From the NCBI GenBank assembly GCA_034669525.1, contig JAXDNH010000025.1, forward strand, positions 1 to 22,386: DNA of 22,386 nt, read 5' to 3'. Positions 14,779 to 22,386 of this stretch are shown piece after piece. This DNA comes from JAFASC01 sp034669525. Its GTDB lineage: Bacteria; Pseudomonadota; Alphaproteobacteria; Rhizobiales; Beijerinckiaceae. The position numbers were made by a program, and so were the translations under genes. Every line of letters begins with the position of its first letter. Within the stretch, counting starts at the first letter, position 1. The notes beneath the pieces were generated by a model. That model saw only the letters and a list, made by a program, of their open reading frames with translations, had not been told where the DNA came from and ran no database searches.

Positions 14779-16775
14779 AGCGCCATCGCCTTCTGCCGGC
14801 CGGCAATAAACCCCGGTGCGAATCGCGCGAACCAGTCGAGGCTCGCCGGATTGGCCATGGCATCGGTGTTTGCCACTTTATCGAGCGGCTGACCAAGCAA
14901 TAATTTCTTGATCGGCACCTCCATCTTCTTGCCGGAGAGCGTGCGCGGCACTTCATCGATTTGCAGAATCGAGTTTGGCAAATGCCGTGACGAAAGGCCG
15001 TTGCGAATATTTCGCTTGATACGCTCCGTGAGCGCGGCGTCGAGTTGCGCATCCTTCCGCAGCACGACAAACAGTGCCATGTGCGGCTCCTGACCCAGAT
15101 GTTCGAGATCGACAACGAGGCTGTCGAGCACTTCCGGGATATCTTCGACAATCCGGTAGATTTCGCTCGATCCCATGCGGATGCCGTGACGGTTAATCGT
15201 TGCGTCGGAACGGCCGTAAATGATGGCGCCGCCACGCGACGTGATCTTGATCCAGTCGCCGTGACGCCAGACGCCGGGATAAAGGTCGAAATAGCTTTCG
15301 CGGTAGCGTTTGCCGCCGGGATCATTAAGCAGACCGATCGGCATCGACGGCATCGGCGCGCTGCAGACGAGTTCGCCGACCTCCTCGATCAGCGGATTGC
15401 CCGCTTCATCATAGGCCTCGACCTTCGCACCGAGGCAGCGGCATTGCATCTCGCCGGAATAGACGGGAAGAAGCGGACAGCCCGCGACGAACGCGCCCGC
15501 GAAATCGGTGCCGCCCGAAATGGGTGTGAGCCAGATGTCCGAGCGCACTTTGTCGTAGACCCACTCGTAAGCTTCGGCAGAAAGCGGCGAACCGGTCGAG
15601 CCAAGGCCGCGCAGCCGCGAGAGGTTGGCGATCCTGCCGGGCTCCACGCCGGCCTTCATGCAGTTTGTAAAGAACGCCGCGCCGCAGCCGAAGAAGGTGA
15701 CCCGCGCCTCCTCGACAAAGCGCCAGATGCGGCCGAGATCGGGGACGGCGGGACTTCCGTCGTAAATGGCGATCGTCGCGCCGCCGAGCAGGCCGCCAAT
15801 CTGCGAGTTCCACATGATCCAGCCGGAGCTCGTGTACCAATGGAAGATGTCGTCCGCGCCGATATTGTTGTGCAGCGTGCCAAGCTTCAGTCCCTCGAGC
15901 ACGATGCCGCCATGGCCATGCACAATGGGCTTCGGCAGGCCGGTCGTGCCGGAGGAATAAACGATCCATAAGGGGTGGTCGAAGTCGACCGGCAGGATGT
16001 CGAGTTTCGCCTCGCCGGCGGTGAGCGCGCGGAAATCATGCGCAGGAATTCGACCGTCCGTCAGCACTGATCCGTGCAAGGCCGGCACGATGATGAGATT
16101 CTCGAGCTTCGCAATCGTTGCAGCGAGATCGCGGACGGTCTCGGAGCGATCGTAATCGCGTCCCCCATACCGATAGCCGTCGACGGCAACCAAAATCTTC
16201 GGCTCGATCTGCTTGAAGCGATCCTCCGCCGCGACTTTGCCGACATCCGGCGCGCAGAGCGACCAGACAGCGCCGATGCTGATCGTCGCCAGAAATGCGA
16301 CGATCGTCTCGGGAATGTTCGGCATATAGGCGGCAACTTTATCGCCGGACTGGACTCCCATCCCGCGCAGCGCCTGCGCCAGACACGCAACCTGACGCTT
16401 CAGTTCGCGCCAGCTTATCTCGTGCAGTGCGCGGCTTTCGCTGGCGAACAGGATCGCCGGCTTCTCCGCGGTTTCGTTGCGGAAGACGTGCTCGGCATAA
16501 TTCAGCGTGGCGCCTGGAAACCAGCGCGCGCCGGGCATGTCGCGCGAGGCGAGCACGCGCTCGTAAGGTGTGTGGAAGCGGACGTCGAAATAACCGCAGA
16601 TCGACTCCCAGAATGCTTCGAGGTCACCGACCGACCAGCGCCACAGCGCATCGTAATCGGCGAAGGTGAGCCCCCGCTCCTTGGCCAGCCAGTCCATGTA
16701 GTGCGCCATGTGCGAGGCGCGCCTGAAATCCTCGCTCGGCGTCCACAGGAGCTTGCCTTCGGCAAGTGTAACCAT
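14775..16775 (-). CDS. Acetoacetyl-CoA synthetase (acetoacetate--CoA ligase)
   Basis: Activates acetoacetate to acetoacetyl-CoA using ATP and CoA in the cytoplasm, for ketone-body use and recycling in polyhydroxybutyrate or leucine metabolism. The protein is 666 residues, normal for the family. It starts with the ACS N-terminal cap (LLWTPSEDFRRASHMAHYMDWL), then MPGARWFPGATLNYAEHVF, characteristic of acetoacetyl-CoA synthetases. It then shows the AMP-binding signature YSSGTTGLPK at 273-282 with IVHGHGG, then YTSSGWIMWN, GGTDFAGAFV and the C-terminal LSGKKMEVPIKK with the adenylation lysine near 616. The start is ATG at 16773-16775. It diverges from the acyl-CoA ligase gene across 101 bases, which probably hold both promoters. 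Beta-ketothiolase and 3-hydroxybutyrate dehydrogenase genes are not in the window. Confidence 0.93.
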   Translation of the reverse strand: MVTLAEGKLLWTPSEDFRRASHMAHYMDWLAKERGLTFADYDALWRWSVGDLEAFWESICGYFDVRFHTPYERVLASRDMPGARWFPGATLNYAEHVFRNETAEKPAILFASESRALHEISWRELKRQVACLAQALRGMGVQSGDKVAAYMPNIPETIVAFLATISIGAVWSLCAPDVGKVAAEDRFKQIEPKILVAVDGYRYGGRDYDRSETVRDLAATIAKLENLIIVPALHGSVLTDGRIPAHDFRALTAGEAKLDILPVDFDHPLWIVYSSGTTGLPKPIVHGHGGIVLEGLKLGTLHNNIGADDIFHWYTSSGWIMWNSQIGGLLGGATIAIYDGSPAVPDLGRIWRFVEEARVTFFGCGAAFFTNCMKAGVEPGRIANLSRLRGLGSTGSPLSAEAYEWVYDKVRSDIWLTPISGGTDFAGAFVAGCPLLPVYSGEMQCRCLGAKVEAYDEAGNPLIEEVGELVCSAPMPSMPIGLLNDPGGKRYRESYFDLYPGVWRHGDWIKITSRGGAIIYGRSDATINRHGIRMGSSEIYRIVEDIPEVLDSLVVDLEHLGQEPHMALFVVLRKDAQLDAALTERIKRNIRNGLSSRHLPNSILQIDEVPRTLSGKKMEVPIKKLLLGQPLDKVANTDAMANPASLDWFARFAPGFIAGRQKAMAL

Positions 16776-16854
16776 CTGTCGTACCCCGGCGCTTCCTCCG
16801 CTCCCCTATTTCTGACAGGATCGGCGCGGGCGGCCAAGAGCGTTGGCGGCGGGA

Positions 16855-16868
16855 GAACGTTCCGGAAC
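16855..16868. promoter_or_regulatory. Overlapping palindromes in the divergent aacS/ligase gap
   Basis: GAACGTTC (16855-16862) and GTTCCGGAAC (16859-16868) are both perfect palindromes sharing GTTC. They sit just before the acyl-CoA ligase start, in the 101-base region shared with the divergent acetoacetyl-CoA synthetase gene. A regulator site is possible. No regulator gene is adjacent. Confidence 0.35.
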
Positions 16869-16876
16869 TCATCCTC

Positions 16877-18484
16877 ATGATGCACCCGTCCTTCCATGCG
16901 CGGACCAATCCCGACAAGATCGCGTATCAGATGGCCGGCTCGGGCGAGGCGATCACCTATCGCGAACTGGACGCGGCCTCGAACAGGGGGGCACAGCTTT
17001 TCCGCTCGCTGGACTTACGGCCGCAGGACCACATCGCGCTTCTGGTTGAGAATTCGCTCCGCTTTCTCGAAATCTGCTGGGCTGCGCAGCGCTGTGGGCT
17101 CTTCTACACCGCGATCAGCACGTATCTTACCGACGCCGAAATCGCCTATATCGTGCGGGATTGCGGCGCCAGAATATTTATACTCTCATCGAAGACCGGG
17201 CACGATGTCGCCGCACTCGCCGAGCTCTGCGGGCCTGACGTAAAGATCTACGTCAGCGGTGAAACGAAGCTGGTGCTGCCCTCATGGGATCAGGCCGTGG
17301 CGCAGCAGCCAGCAACACCGATTGCGGACGAAATCTCCGGCTACGATATGCTTTACTCCTCCGGCACGACGGGCCGGCCGAAGGGCGTCAAACCGCAGTT
17401 CAAGAATGAGCCGCTCGGCGCGATCAATCCGCTGCTTGTTCTGCTCTGCGCCAAAATGTGCGGGATGAGCGCGGAGACGACATATCTCTCCCCTGCCCCG
17501 CTCTATCACGCAGCACCTTTGCGCTTCAATTTGATGAGCGGCGCGCTCGGTGGGACGTCTGTCATTATGGAAAGGTTCGATCCCGAGCAGTTCCTAACGC
17601 TGATCGAAAAACATCGCGCAACGGTCGCGCAGGTCGTGCCGACAATGTTCGTCCGCTTGCTCAAGTTGCCGGACGAGGTGCGCCGGCGCTACGACATCTC
17701 ATCTCTGAAGTCGGTGGTGCACGCGGCTGCGCCGTGCCCCGTCGACGTCAAAGCCGCGATGATCGACTGGTGGGGACCGATCCTCGTCGAATATTATGGC
17801 GGCACCGAAGGTAACGGCATCACGATCGTCAATTCCCAGGAATGGCTTGCACATCCCGGCACGGTCGGACGAACGCTCCTCGGCGAAATCAAAATTCTCG
17901 ATGAAGCCGGGCAGCCGCTGCCGCCGCGCGAAATCGGCGGCGTCTATTTCTCCGGCGGTCCGAGCTTCGCCTACCACAACGATCCGCAGAAGACGGAGAG
18001 CGCCTACACGCCGGAAGGCTGGTCGACATTGGGCGATGTCGGTTACCTCGATGAAGAAGGCTATCTCTACCTTACCGACCGCAAGGCCTACATGATCATT
18101 TCCGGCGGTGTGAACATCTATCCGCAGGAGGCGGAAAACGTTTTGATCGGCCATCCCACCGTGTTCGACGTCGCGGTTTTCGGCGTGCCCCACGAAGAAA
18201 TGGGTGAAGAGGTAAAAGCCGTCGTGCAGCTTGCGCCGGGTGCCGCAGCGGACGAGAGCACGAAAGAAGAGCTGATGGCCTTTTGCCGCTCGAGACTGTC
18301 GGCGCTCAAATGCCCGCGCAGCATCGATTTTGAAGAGGAGCTGCCGCGCACGCCGACGGGCAAGCTGATGAAGCGCCTCCTGCGCGACCGCTATTGGCAG
18401 AAGGCGGCACAATCCCGTATTGCTCGATCCGAGGTGCGGGAAGCAGGCAGCGGCATGGCACGAGCAACAGGACAAAGACCATGA
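16877..18484 (+). CDS. Acyl-CoA synthetase (AMP-forming ligase, FadD-like)
   Basis: ANL-superfamily enzyme of 535 residues that would activate a carboxylic acid to its CoA thioester via an acyl-adenylate. Signature YSSGTTGRPKG begins at 160. YYGGTEGNG in the middle is the adenine-binding block, and GDVGYLDEEGYLYLTDRKAYMIISGGVNIYP is the hinge region. The C-terminal lysine is K496 in RTPTGKLMKRLL. It starts MMHPSFHARTNPDKIAY, with ATG codons at 16877 and 16880 and no clear Shine-Dalgarno. The protein is of FadD/CaiC type, and the acid it prefers (medium or long chain, branched, aromatic) cannot be read from sequence. The tail after the lysine is about 40 residues long and Arg/Ala-rich (SRIARSEVREAGSG). 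Its TGA overlaps the ATG of the next gene (ATGA), so the two are translationally coupled. Confidence 0.9.
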   Translation: MMHPSFHARTNPDKIAYQMAGSGEAITYRELDAASNRGAQLFRSLDLRPQDHIALLVENSLRFLEICWAAQRCGLFYTAISTYLTDAEIAYIVRDCGARIFILSSKTGHDVAALAELCGPDVKIYVSGETKLVLPSWDQAVAQQPATPIADEISGYDMLYSSGTTGRPKGVKPQFKNEPLGAINPLLVLLCAKMCGMSAETTYLSPAPLYHAAPLRFNLMSGALGGTSVIMERFDPEQFLTLIEKHRATVAQVVPTMFVRLLKLPDEVRRRYDISSLKSVVHAAAPCPVDVKAAMIDWWGPILVEYYGGTEGNGITIVNSQEWLAHPGTVGRTLLGEIKILDEAGQPLPPREIGGVYFSGGPSFAYHNDPQKTESAYTPEGWSTLGDVGYLDEEGYLYLTDRKAYMIISGGVNIYPQEAENVLIGHPTVFDVAVFGVPHEEMGEEVKAVVQLAPGAAADESTKEELMAFCRSRLSALKCPRSIDFEEELPRTPTGKLMKRLLRDRYWQKAAQSRIARSEVREAGSGMARATGQRP

Positions 18485-18882
18485 AGATTTCACCGGTTTG
18501 GATGGCCGCCGCTTTTGCCGCTGCCGGAGCGGTATGCGCGCAGGCGGATGAGGCCGGCCCGCGTGTGATTGTCAAAGCAGCACGCGCGCACAAGCATGTA
18601 ATTGTCAAAAGGGTTGCGGTTAACCGCGGAGAGCGCGACGGCGCAGTCTTGTTCTCAGGCAAGGTGATGAGCCGCGAATATGCCTATCCGCGCTATAGCC
18701 CGGGTCTGCTGCCGACGAGTGTTGCCGTCGCTTATGGGTATGCCTACGCACCCGAGTACGGCTTCGCGTATCGGCTGGTGCCGCCGGTCCCGGCGGGCGC
18801 GACATGCGTCGAGCAGCAAAATCTTGTCTACAATAGTCAAGGCGTGTTTGTCGGCTACGGCGTCGGCTACAGCTGCTACTGA
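18481..18882 (+). CDS. Small exported Tyr/Gly-rich protein of unknown function
   Basis: I do not recognise a characterised family. The protein has 133 residues. The N-terminus (MKISPVWMAAAFAAAGAVCAQA) is a signal peptide, with likely cleavage after AQA at 20-22. The mature part begins with a basic Val/Lys/His segment (VIVKAARAHKHVIVKRVAV). A Tyr-rich middle follows (EYAYPRYSPG, AYGYAYAPEYGFAY), and the end has two cysteines in GATCVEQQN and GYSCY that could form a disulphide once exported. Cys19 is not in a lipobox. The ATG at 18481 overlaps the ligase stop by 4 bases, and a frame extension to 18394 is rejected because it loses the signal peptide position. The coupling to an acyl-CoA ligase is odd for an envelope protein. 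Similar short proteins seem common in Hyphomicrobiales, but this is memory, not a search. Confidence 0.78.
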   Translation: MKISPVWMAAAFAAAGAVCAQADEAGPRVIVKAARAHKHVIVKRVAVNRGERDGAVLFSGKVMSREYAYPRYSPGLLPTSVAVAYGYAYAPEYGFAYRLVPPVPAGATCVEQQNLVYNSQGVFVGYGVGYSCY

Positions 18883-18916
18883 TTGCGCGTGAGCTGATCA
18901 CAAAGAGAAAGAGCGT

Positions 18917-19798
18917 ATGACGACGATCGCCTTTGTCGGCCTCGGCAATATGGGCGGCCCGATGGCCGCGAATCTTGTTGCGGCGGGTCACGTGGTGCGC
19001 GGTTTCGATCTTGTTACAGCACTGCGCGATGAAGCGACCAAAGCCGGCATCAAGATTGCCGCTTCCGGCATCGAGGCCGTCAAAGATGCGGACGCGATCG
19101 TCACGATGCTGCCCGCCGGCAAACATGTGCGCGCGGTCTGGGCCGAGATCGTGCCGCATGCGAAGCCGGGCGCAGTGATCATTGATTCATCGACGATAGA
19201 TGTCGAGAGCGCCCGCGCCGCACATGCCCTCGCGGCGAACCACGAGTTTTTGAGCCTCGATGCGCCGGTCTCCGGCGGCACCGGCGGCGCCAAGGCCGGC
19301 ACGCTCACGTTCATGTGCGGCGGCACGGACGAAGCTTTCGCGGCGGCGAAGCCGATCCTCGAAAAAATGGCCAAGCGCATCGTTCATTGCGGCGGCGGCG
19401 GTGCGGGACAGGCCGCAAAGATCTGCAACAACATGATTCTCGGCGCGACGATGATCGTCACCTGCGAAGCGTTCGTGCTCGCGGAAAAGCTCGGGCTATC
19501 GCACCAGGCTTTGTTCGATGTCGCGTCGACCTCCTCAGGGCAATCCTGGTCGCTGACGACTTATTGTCCGGTGCCGGGTCCGGTGCCGGGCTCGCCCGCC
19601 AACAATTCTTACAAGCCAGGTTTTGCCGCGGCGCTGATGCTGAAAGATCTGAAGCTTGCCCAGGAGGCGGCGCAAAGCGGGGGCGCGGAGACGCCGCTCG
19701 GGGCGCATGCGGCAGCACTTTACGAAAAGTACAACTCGGCGGGAAACGAAGCCGCCGATTTCTCGGGCATCATCGAATATCTGCGAAGCGGCCATTAG
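18917..19798 (+). CDS. mmsB: 3-hydroxyisobutyrate dehydrogenase
   Basis: Oxidises 3-hydroxyisobutyrate to methylmalonate semialdehyde with NAD+, a late step of valine degradation. The protein is 293 residues, normal for the family. The NAD site GLGNMGGPMAANL is at 8-20, the substrate block DAPVSGGTGGAKAGTL at 115-130, and catalytic K168 with N172 lies in AAKICNNMI. SSTIDVESAR (91-100) and the C-terminal LMLKDLKLA are further marks of the HIBADH branch rather than tartronate semialdehyde reductase or 6-phosphogluconate dehydrogenase. The insertion SLTTYCPVPGPVPGSPANN before the C-terminal helices is seen in bacterial MmsB. The gene begins 34 bases after the exported protein and has an A/G-rich ribosome region (AGAAAGAG). 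The methylmalonate semialdehyde dehydrogenase partner (mmsA) is not in the window. Confidence 0.92.
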   Translation: MTTIAFVGLGNMGGPMAANLVAAGHVVRGFDLVTALRDEATKAGIKIAASGIEAVKDADAIVTMLPAGKHVRAVWAEIVPHAKPGAVIIDSSTIDVESARAAHALAANHEFLSLDAPVSGGTGGAKAGTLTFMCGGTDEAFAAAKPILEKMAKRIVHCGGGGAGQAAKICNNMILGATMIVTCEAFVLAEKLGLSHQALFDVASTSSGQSWSLTTYCPVPGPVPGSPANNSYKPGFAAALMLKDLKLAQEAAQSGGAETPLGAHAAALYEKYNSAGNEAADFSGIIEYLRSGH

Positions 19799-19816
19799 CA
19801 GCGACGAGAGGATCGT

Positions 19817-20845
19817 GTGAAAATCTGCATCTATGGCGCCGGCGCGATCGGCGGCTACATCGGCGTCATGCTGAAACGCGCGGGCGCCGATGTTTCCTTG
19901 ATCGCGCGCGGTTCTCATCTTGAGGCAATCAGACAAAACGGCCTGAAGCTGCAGATCAAGGGCGAAGAGCTGTCCGCTGAGATGCCCGCCTCCAGCAGTC
20001 CCGCCGATCTCGGCCCGCAGGATTACGTGATCATCGCGCTCAAAGCGCATCAGGCCTGGGAAGTCGCGCGCGAGATGGCGCCGCTGCTTGGGCCGAACAC
20101 CGCCGTTGTCACCGCGCAGAACGGCCTCCCCTGGTGGTATTTTTACGGCATCGAAGGGCAGTACGGCAATCGCCGGATCGAAAGCGTCGATCCCGGCGGC
20201 CGGCAATGGGATGCGATCGGGCCTGAGCGCGTCATCGGCTGCACGGTCTATCCCGCGACAGAGGTGATCGCGCCGGGCGTCGTGAAACACATCGACGGCG
20301 ACAAATTCGGCTTGGGGGAGCCGAACCGCGCCAAGACCGAACGCACTGAAAAGCTATCGCAACTCTTCTCCTCGGCTGGCTTGAAAGCACCGATTCTGCC
20401 GGAGATCCGCAATGACATCTGGCTGAAGCTCTGGGGCAATCTCTGCTTCAATCCTATTTCCGTTTTGACGCGCGCAACACTCGATGTCGTCGCAACCGAT
20501 CCGGGAACGCGCGCGCTGTCGCGCAATATGATGCTGGAGGCGGAGCGTATCGGTCGGCGCCTTGGCGTACACTTTCGCGTCGATGTCGAGCGCCGCATCA
20601 ATGGCGCGGCACGCGTCGGCGCGCATCGCACCTCAATGCTGCAGGATCTCGATCGCGGCCGGCCGCTCGAGCTCGACGCGATGCTCACATCGGTGCAGGA
20701 GCTCGGACGGCTCGTTGAGCTCGAAACGCCGCATATCGATGCGGTGCTCGCGCTTGCGCAACAGCTCGGACGCACGATCGGTCTTTATCCGACATTCCCC
20801 GAAGATGTGAGCCAACGCGAGGTCGACGAAGCACGCGTCGACTAG
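19817..20845 (+). CDS. Ketopantoate reductase-family 2-oxoacid reductase (PanE/ApbA)
   Basis: NADPH-dependent reductase of 342 residues. The Rossmann motif YGAGAIGGYIG is at 6-16 and the conserved lysine K76 in IIALKAHQ. AQNG is at 100-103, and the C-terminal substrate block KLWGNLCFNPISVLTRAT runs from K204 to 221. The start is GTG at 19817 with AGAGG at a good distance, 18 bases after mmsB. Family members reduce ketopantoate to pantoate for CoA synthesis, but E. coli PanE is about 303 residues, and this one has longer loops (WYFYGIEGQYGNRRIESVDPGGRQW) and a longer tail. Placed after mmsB and an acyl-CoA ligase, it may instead reduce a different branched 2-oxo acid. I leave the gene symbol empty. 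Its stop is 3 bases from that of the convergent ETF-QO gene. Confidence 0.85.
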   Translation: MKICIYGAGAIGGYIGVMLKRAGADVSLIARGSHLEAIRQNGLKLQIKGEELSAEMPASSSPADLGPQDYVIIALKAHQAWEVAREMAPLLGPNTAVVTAQNGLPWWYFYGIEGQYGNRRIESVDPGGRQWDAIGPERVIGCTVYPATEVIAPGVVKHIDGDKFGLGEPNRAKTERTEKLSQLFSSAGLKAPILPEIRNDIWLKLWGNLCFNPISVLTRATLDVVATDPGTRALSRNMMLEAERIGRRLGVHFRVDVERRINGAARVGAHRTSMLQDLDRGRPLELDAMLTSVQELGRLVELETPHIDAVLALAQQLGRTIGLYPTFPEDVSQREVDEARVD

Positions 20846-20848
20846 CGC

Positions 20849-22386
20849 TCACATATTCGGGTAATTCGGGCCGCCGCCGCCTTCTGGCGTCACCCAGACG
20901 ATGTTCTGCGCCGGGTCCTTGATGTCGCATGTCTTGCAGTGCACGCAATTCTGCGCGTTGATCACAAAGCGCGGATCGCTCTTCGCAACATCGTCGGCGT
21001 AGACCACCTCATATACGCCGGCGGGACAATAAAGGCGCGCCGGCTCGCCGTATTTCGGCAGATTCTCCGCAATCGGGATCGATGGATCGCGTAGTTTTAA
21101 GTGACTCGGCTGGTCTTCTTCGTGATTGGTATTGGAGACAAACACCGACGACAGCTTGTCGAACGACAGTTTCCCGTCCGGCTTCGGATAGACGATCGGC
21201 TTCACCTCATCGATGCGCCTCAAGGTCTCGTGGTCGGCCTTGCCATGCTTCATCGTGCCGAACAGCGAGAAGCCGAGAAGCTCGTTCATCCACATGTCGA
21301 GCCCACCGAGCGTCACGCCGAGATAGGTGCCGAATTTCGACCAGAGCGGCTTCGCATTGCGCACCTTCCAGAGATCCTTGCCGATCTCGGACTCGCGCCA
21401 CGCCTCGTCATAAGCCGACAACGTATCGTGCGCGCGCCCTTCCGCGAGCGCCGCCGCCATATGTTTTGCCGCGAGCATCCCCGAATGGATCGCATTGTGC
21501 GAGCCTTTGATGCGCGGCACGTTGAGGAAACCGGCCGAATCGCCGGCGAGAACGCCTCCGGGAAAAGCCAGCTTCGGCACCGACTGCCAGCCGCCTTCCG
21601 AGATCGCGCGCGCGCCGTAAGACAGCCGCTTGCCGCCTTCGAGCACATGCGCGATCGCCGGATGCGTCTTGAAGCGCTGAAATTCATCGAACGGCGACAG
21701 CGTCGGGTTCGTGTAATTCAGATGCACGACGAAGCCGACATAAACCTGATTGTCCTCGGCGTGATACATGAACGAGCCGCCGCCGGTCGAATTGTCGAGC
21801 GGCCAGCCGAAGGAATGCTGCACGAGGCCCGGCTCGTGTTTTTCCGGCGCGACCTGCCAGATTTCCTTGAGGCCGATGCCGTACTTTTGCGGCTCGACGG
21901 CCTCGCGCAAACCGAAGCGGTCGATTAGAGTTTTCGTCAGCGAGCCGCGCGCGCCTTCGGCAAACACAGTGTACTTGCCGCGCAGTTCCATCCCGCGCGT
22001 AAAACTGTCCTTGATCTGCCCGTCCTTGCCGATGCCGAGATCGCCCGTCGCGATGCCGACGACCTCGCCGTTGTCGCCGGTGAGCACTTCTGCGGCGGGG
22101 AAGCCCGGATAGATTTCGACGCCGAGCGCCTCGGCCTTCACCGCGAGATAGCGCGTGAGGTTGCCGAGCGAGCCGACGAAATTGCCGTGATTGCTCATGA
22201 GCCGCGGCATCATGAAATTCGGCAGCCGCACCGCGCCGGAATGGCCATAATAATAGAACCGGTCTTTTGTCACCGGCGTTTTCAAGGGCCGCTCGGGGTC
22301 CTGCCGCCATTCCGGCAAGAGCGCGTCGAGCGCCTTCGGGTCGATCACCGCGCCCGACAGAATATGCGCGCCAACTTCCGAGCCTT
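20849..22386 (-). CDS. Electron transfer flavoprotein-ubiquinone oxidoreductase, 5' end cut by window edge
   Basis: Membrane-associated FAD and 4Fe-4S enzyme that passes electrons from ETF, and so from acyl-CoA and amino-acid dehydrogenases, to ubiquinone. About 511 residues are present, and roughly the first 40-60, with the FAD Rossmann motif, lie beyond the right edge. The frame is open to the last base (GSEVGAHILSGAVIDP), so the GTG at 22348 is an internal valine and not a start. The middle has VFAEGARGSLTKTLIDRFGL, GVLAGDSAGFLN and KGSHNAIHSGMLAAKH. The C-terminus has the iron-sulphur ligands in RLYCPAGVYE and NCVHCKTCDIKDP. Bacterial ETF-QO proteins are about 550 residues, so the 3' end is complete. 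It fits the neighbouring acyl-CoA and valine catabolism genes. Confidence 0.95.
   Translation of the reverse strand, partial: GSEVGAHILSGAVIDPKALDALLPEWRQDPERPLKTPVTKDRFYYYGHSGAVRLPNFMMPRLMSNHGNFVGSLGNLTRYLAVKAEALGVEIYPGFPAAEVLTGDNGEVVGIATGDLGIGKDGQIKDSFTRGMELRGKYTVFAEGARGSLTKTLIDRFGLREAVEPQKYGIGLKEIWQVAPEKHEPGLVQHSFGWPLDNSTGGGSFMYHAEDNQVYVGFVVHLNYTNPTLSPFDEFQRFKTHPAIAHVLEGGKRLSYGARAISEGGWQSVPKLAFPGGVLAGDSAGFLNVPRIKGSHNAIHSGMLAAKHMAAALAEGRAHDTLSAYDEAWRESEIGKDLWKVRNAKPLWSKFGTYLGVTLGGLDMWMNELLGFSLFGTMKHGKADHETLRRIDEVKPIVYPKPDGKLSFDKLSSVFVSNTNHEEDQPSHLKLRDPSIPIAENLPKYGEPARLYCPAGVYEVVYADDVAKSDPRFVINAQNCVHCKTCDIKDPAQNIVWVTPEGGGGPNYPNM

Noticed and set aside
18481..18546. Lipoprotein signal in the small exported protein
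   Set aside because: Cys19 is preceded by GAV, which is not a lipobox. AQA before DE fits signal peptidase I better.
22346..22348. GTG as start of the ETF-QO gene
   Set aside because: The frame stays open to the window edge with conserved GSEVGAHILSGA upstream, so this valine is internal.
1..22386. CRISPR array, tRNA/rRNA genes, insertion sequences, defence cassette
   Set aside because: No regularly spaced repeats, cloverleaf sequences, transposase or nuclease genes were seen on either strand.

Overview
The window looks like a piece of a high-GC alphaproteobacterial chromosome, most probably order Hyphomicrobiales (Rhizobiales). The evidence is the gene families, the GTG and TTG starts, and a short intergenic element that begins TCTAGAGCATTTT and resembles the mosaic repeats of that order. 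I cannot name the genus. I see no tRNA, rRNA, insertion sequence, integrase or CRISPR array. Both edges cut a gene: ileS loses its 3' end on the left, and the ETF-ubiquinone oxidoreductase gene loses its 5' end on the right.

Left part (1-4894): ileS (minus) diverges from a CPA2 cation/proton antiporter with a C-terminal RCK domain (plus). The antiporter is followed closely by an exported metallo-beta-lactamase-fold protein.

Middle (4853-11001, minus strand): fabI, then a 1358-residue Pls/PosA-type single-module peptide synthetase, then ribF. The synthetase is the most interesting gene in the window. Its adenylation and carrier domains are followed by three membrane-plus-hexapeptide-repeat units, the layout of epsilon-poly-lysine synthetase. 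The adenylation pocket I read (DLEDIGSVVK) has two acidic residues, which fits a cationic amino acid. An ECF sigma factor and a membrane anti-sigma factor without a zinc motif (11204-12590, plus) diverge from fabI. A zinc-finger-less J-domain chaperone (12593-13576, minus) meets them tail to tail.

A 566-base gap (13577-14142), visibly richer in A+T in its second half, holds several inverted repeats. It precedes a 64-residue lone winged-helix-like protein and a cupin whose residues match the metal site of bacterial cupin hydroxynitrile lyases.

Right part (14775-22386): acetoacetyl-CoA synthetase (minus) diverges from a plus-strand cluster of acyl-CoA ligase, small exported Tyr-rich protein (ATGA overlap), 3-hydroxyisobutyrate dehydrogenase and a ketopantoate-reductase-family enzyme. 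ETF-ubiquinone oxidoreductase follows on the minus strand. Together these suggest catabolism of branched-chain amino acids or fatty acids: acyl-CoA activation, acyl-CoA dehydrogenation feeding electrons to quinone, 3-hydroxyisobutyrate oxidation and acetoacetate salvage. That grouping is inferred from family identity and proximity. Convergent neighbours throughout have tiny gaps or overlap, leaving no room for conventional terminators between them.
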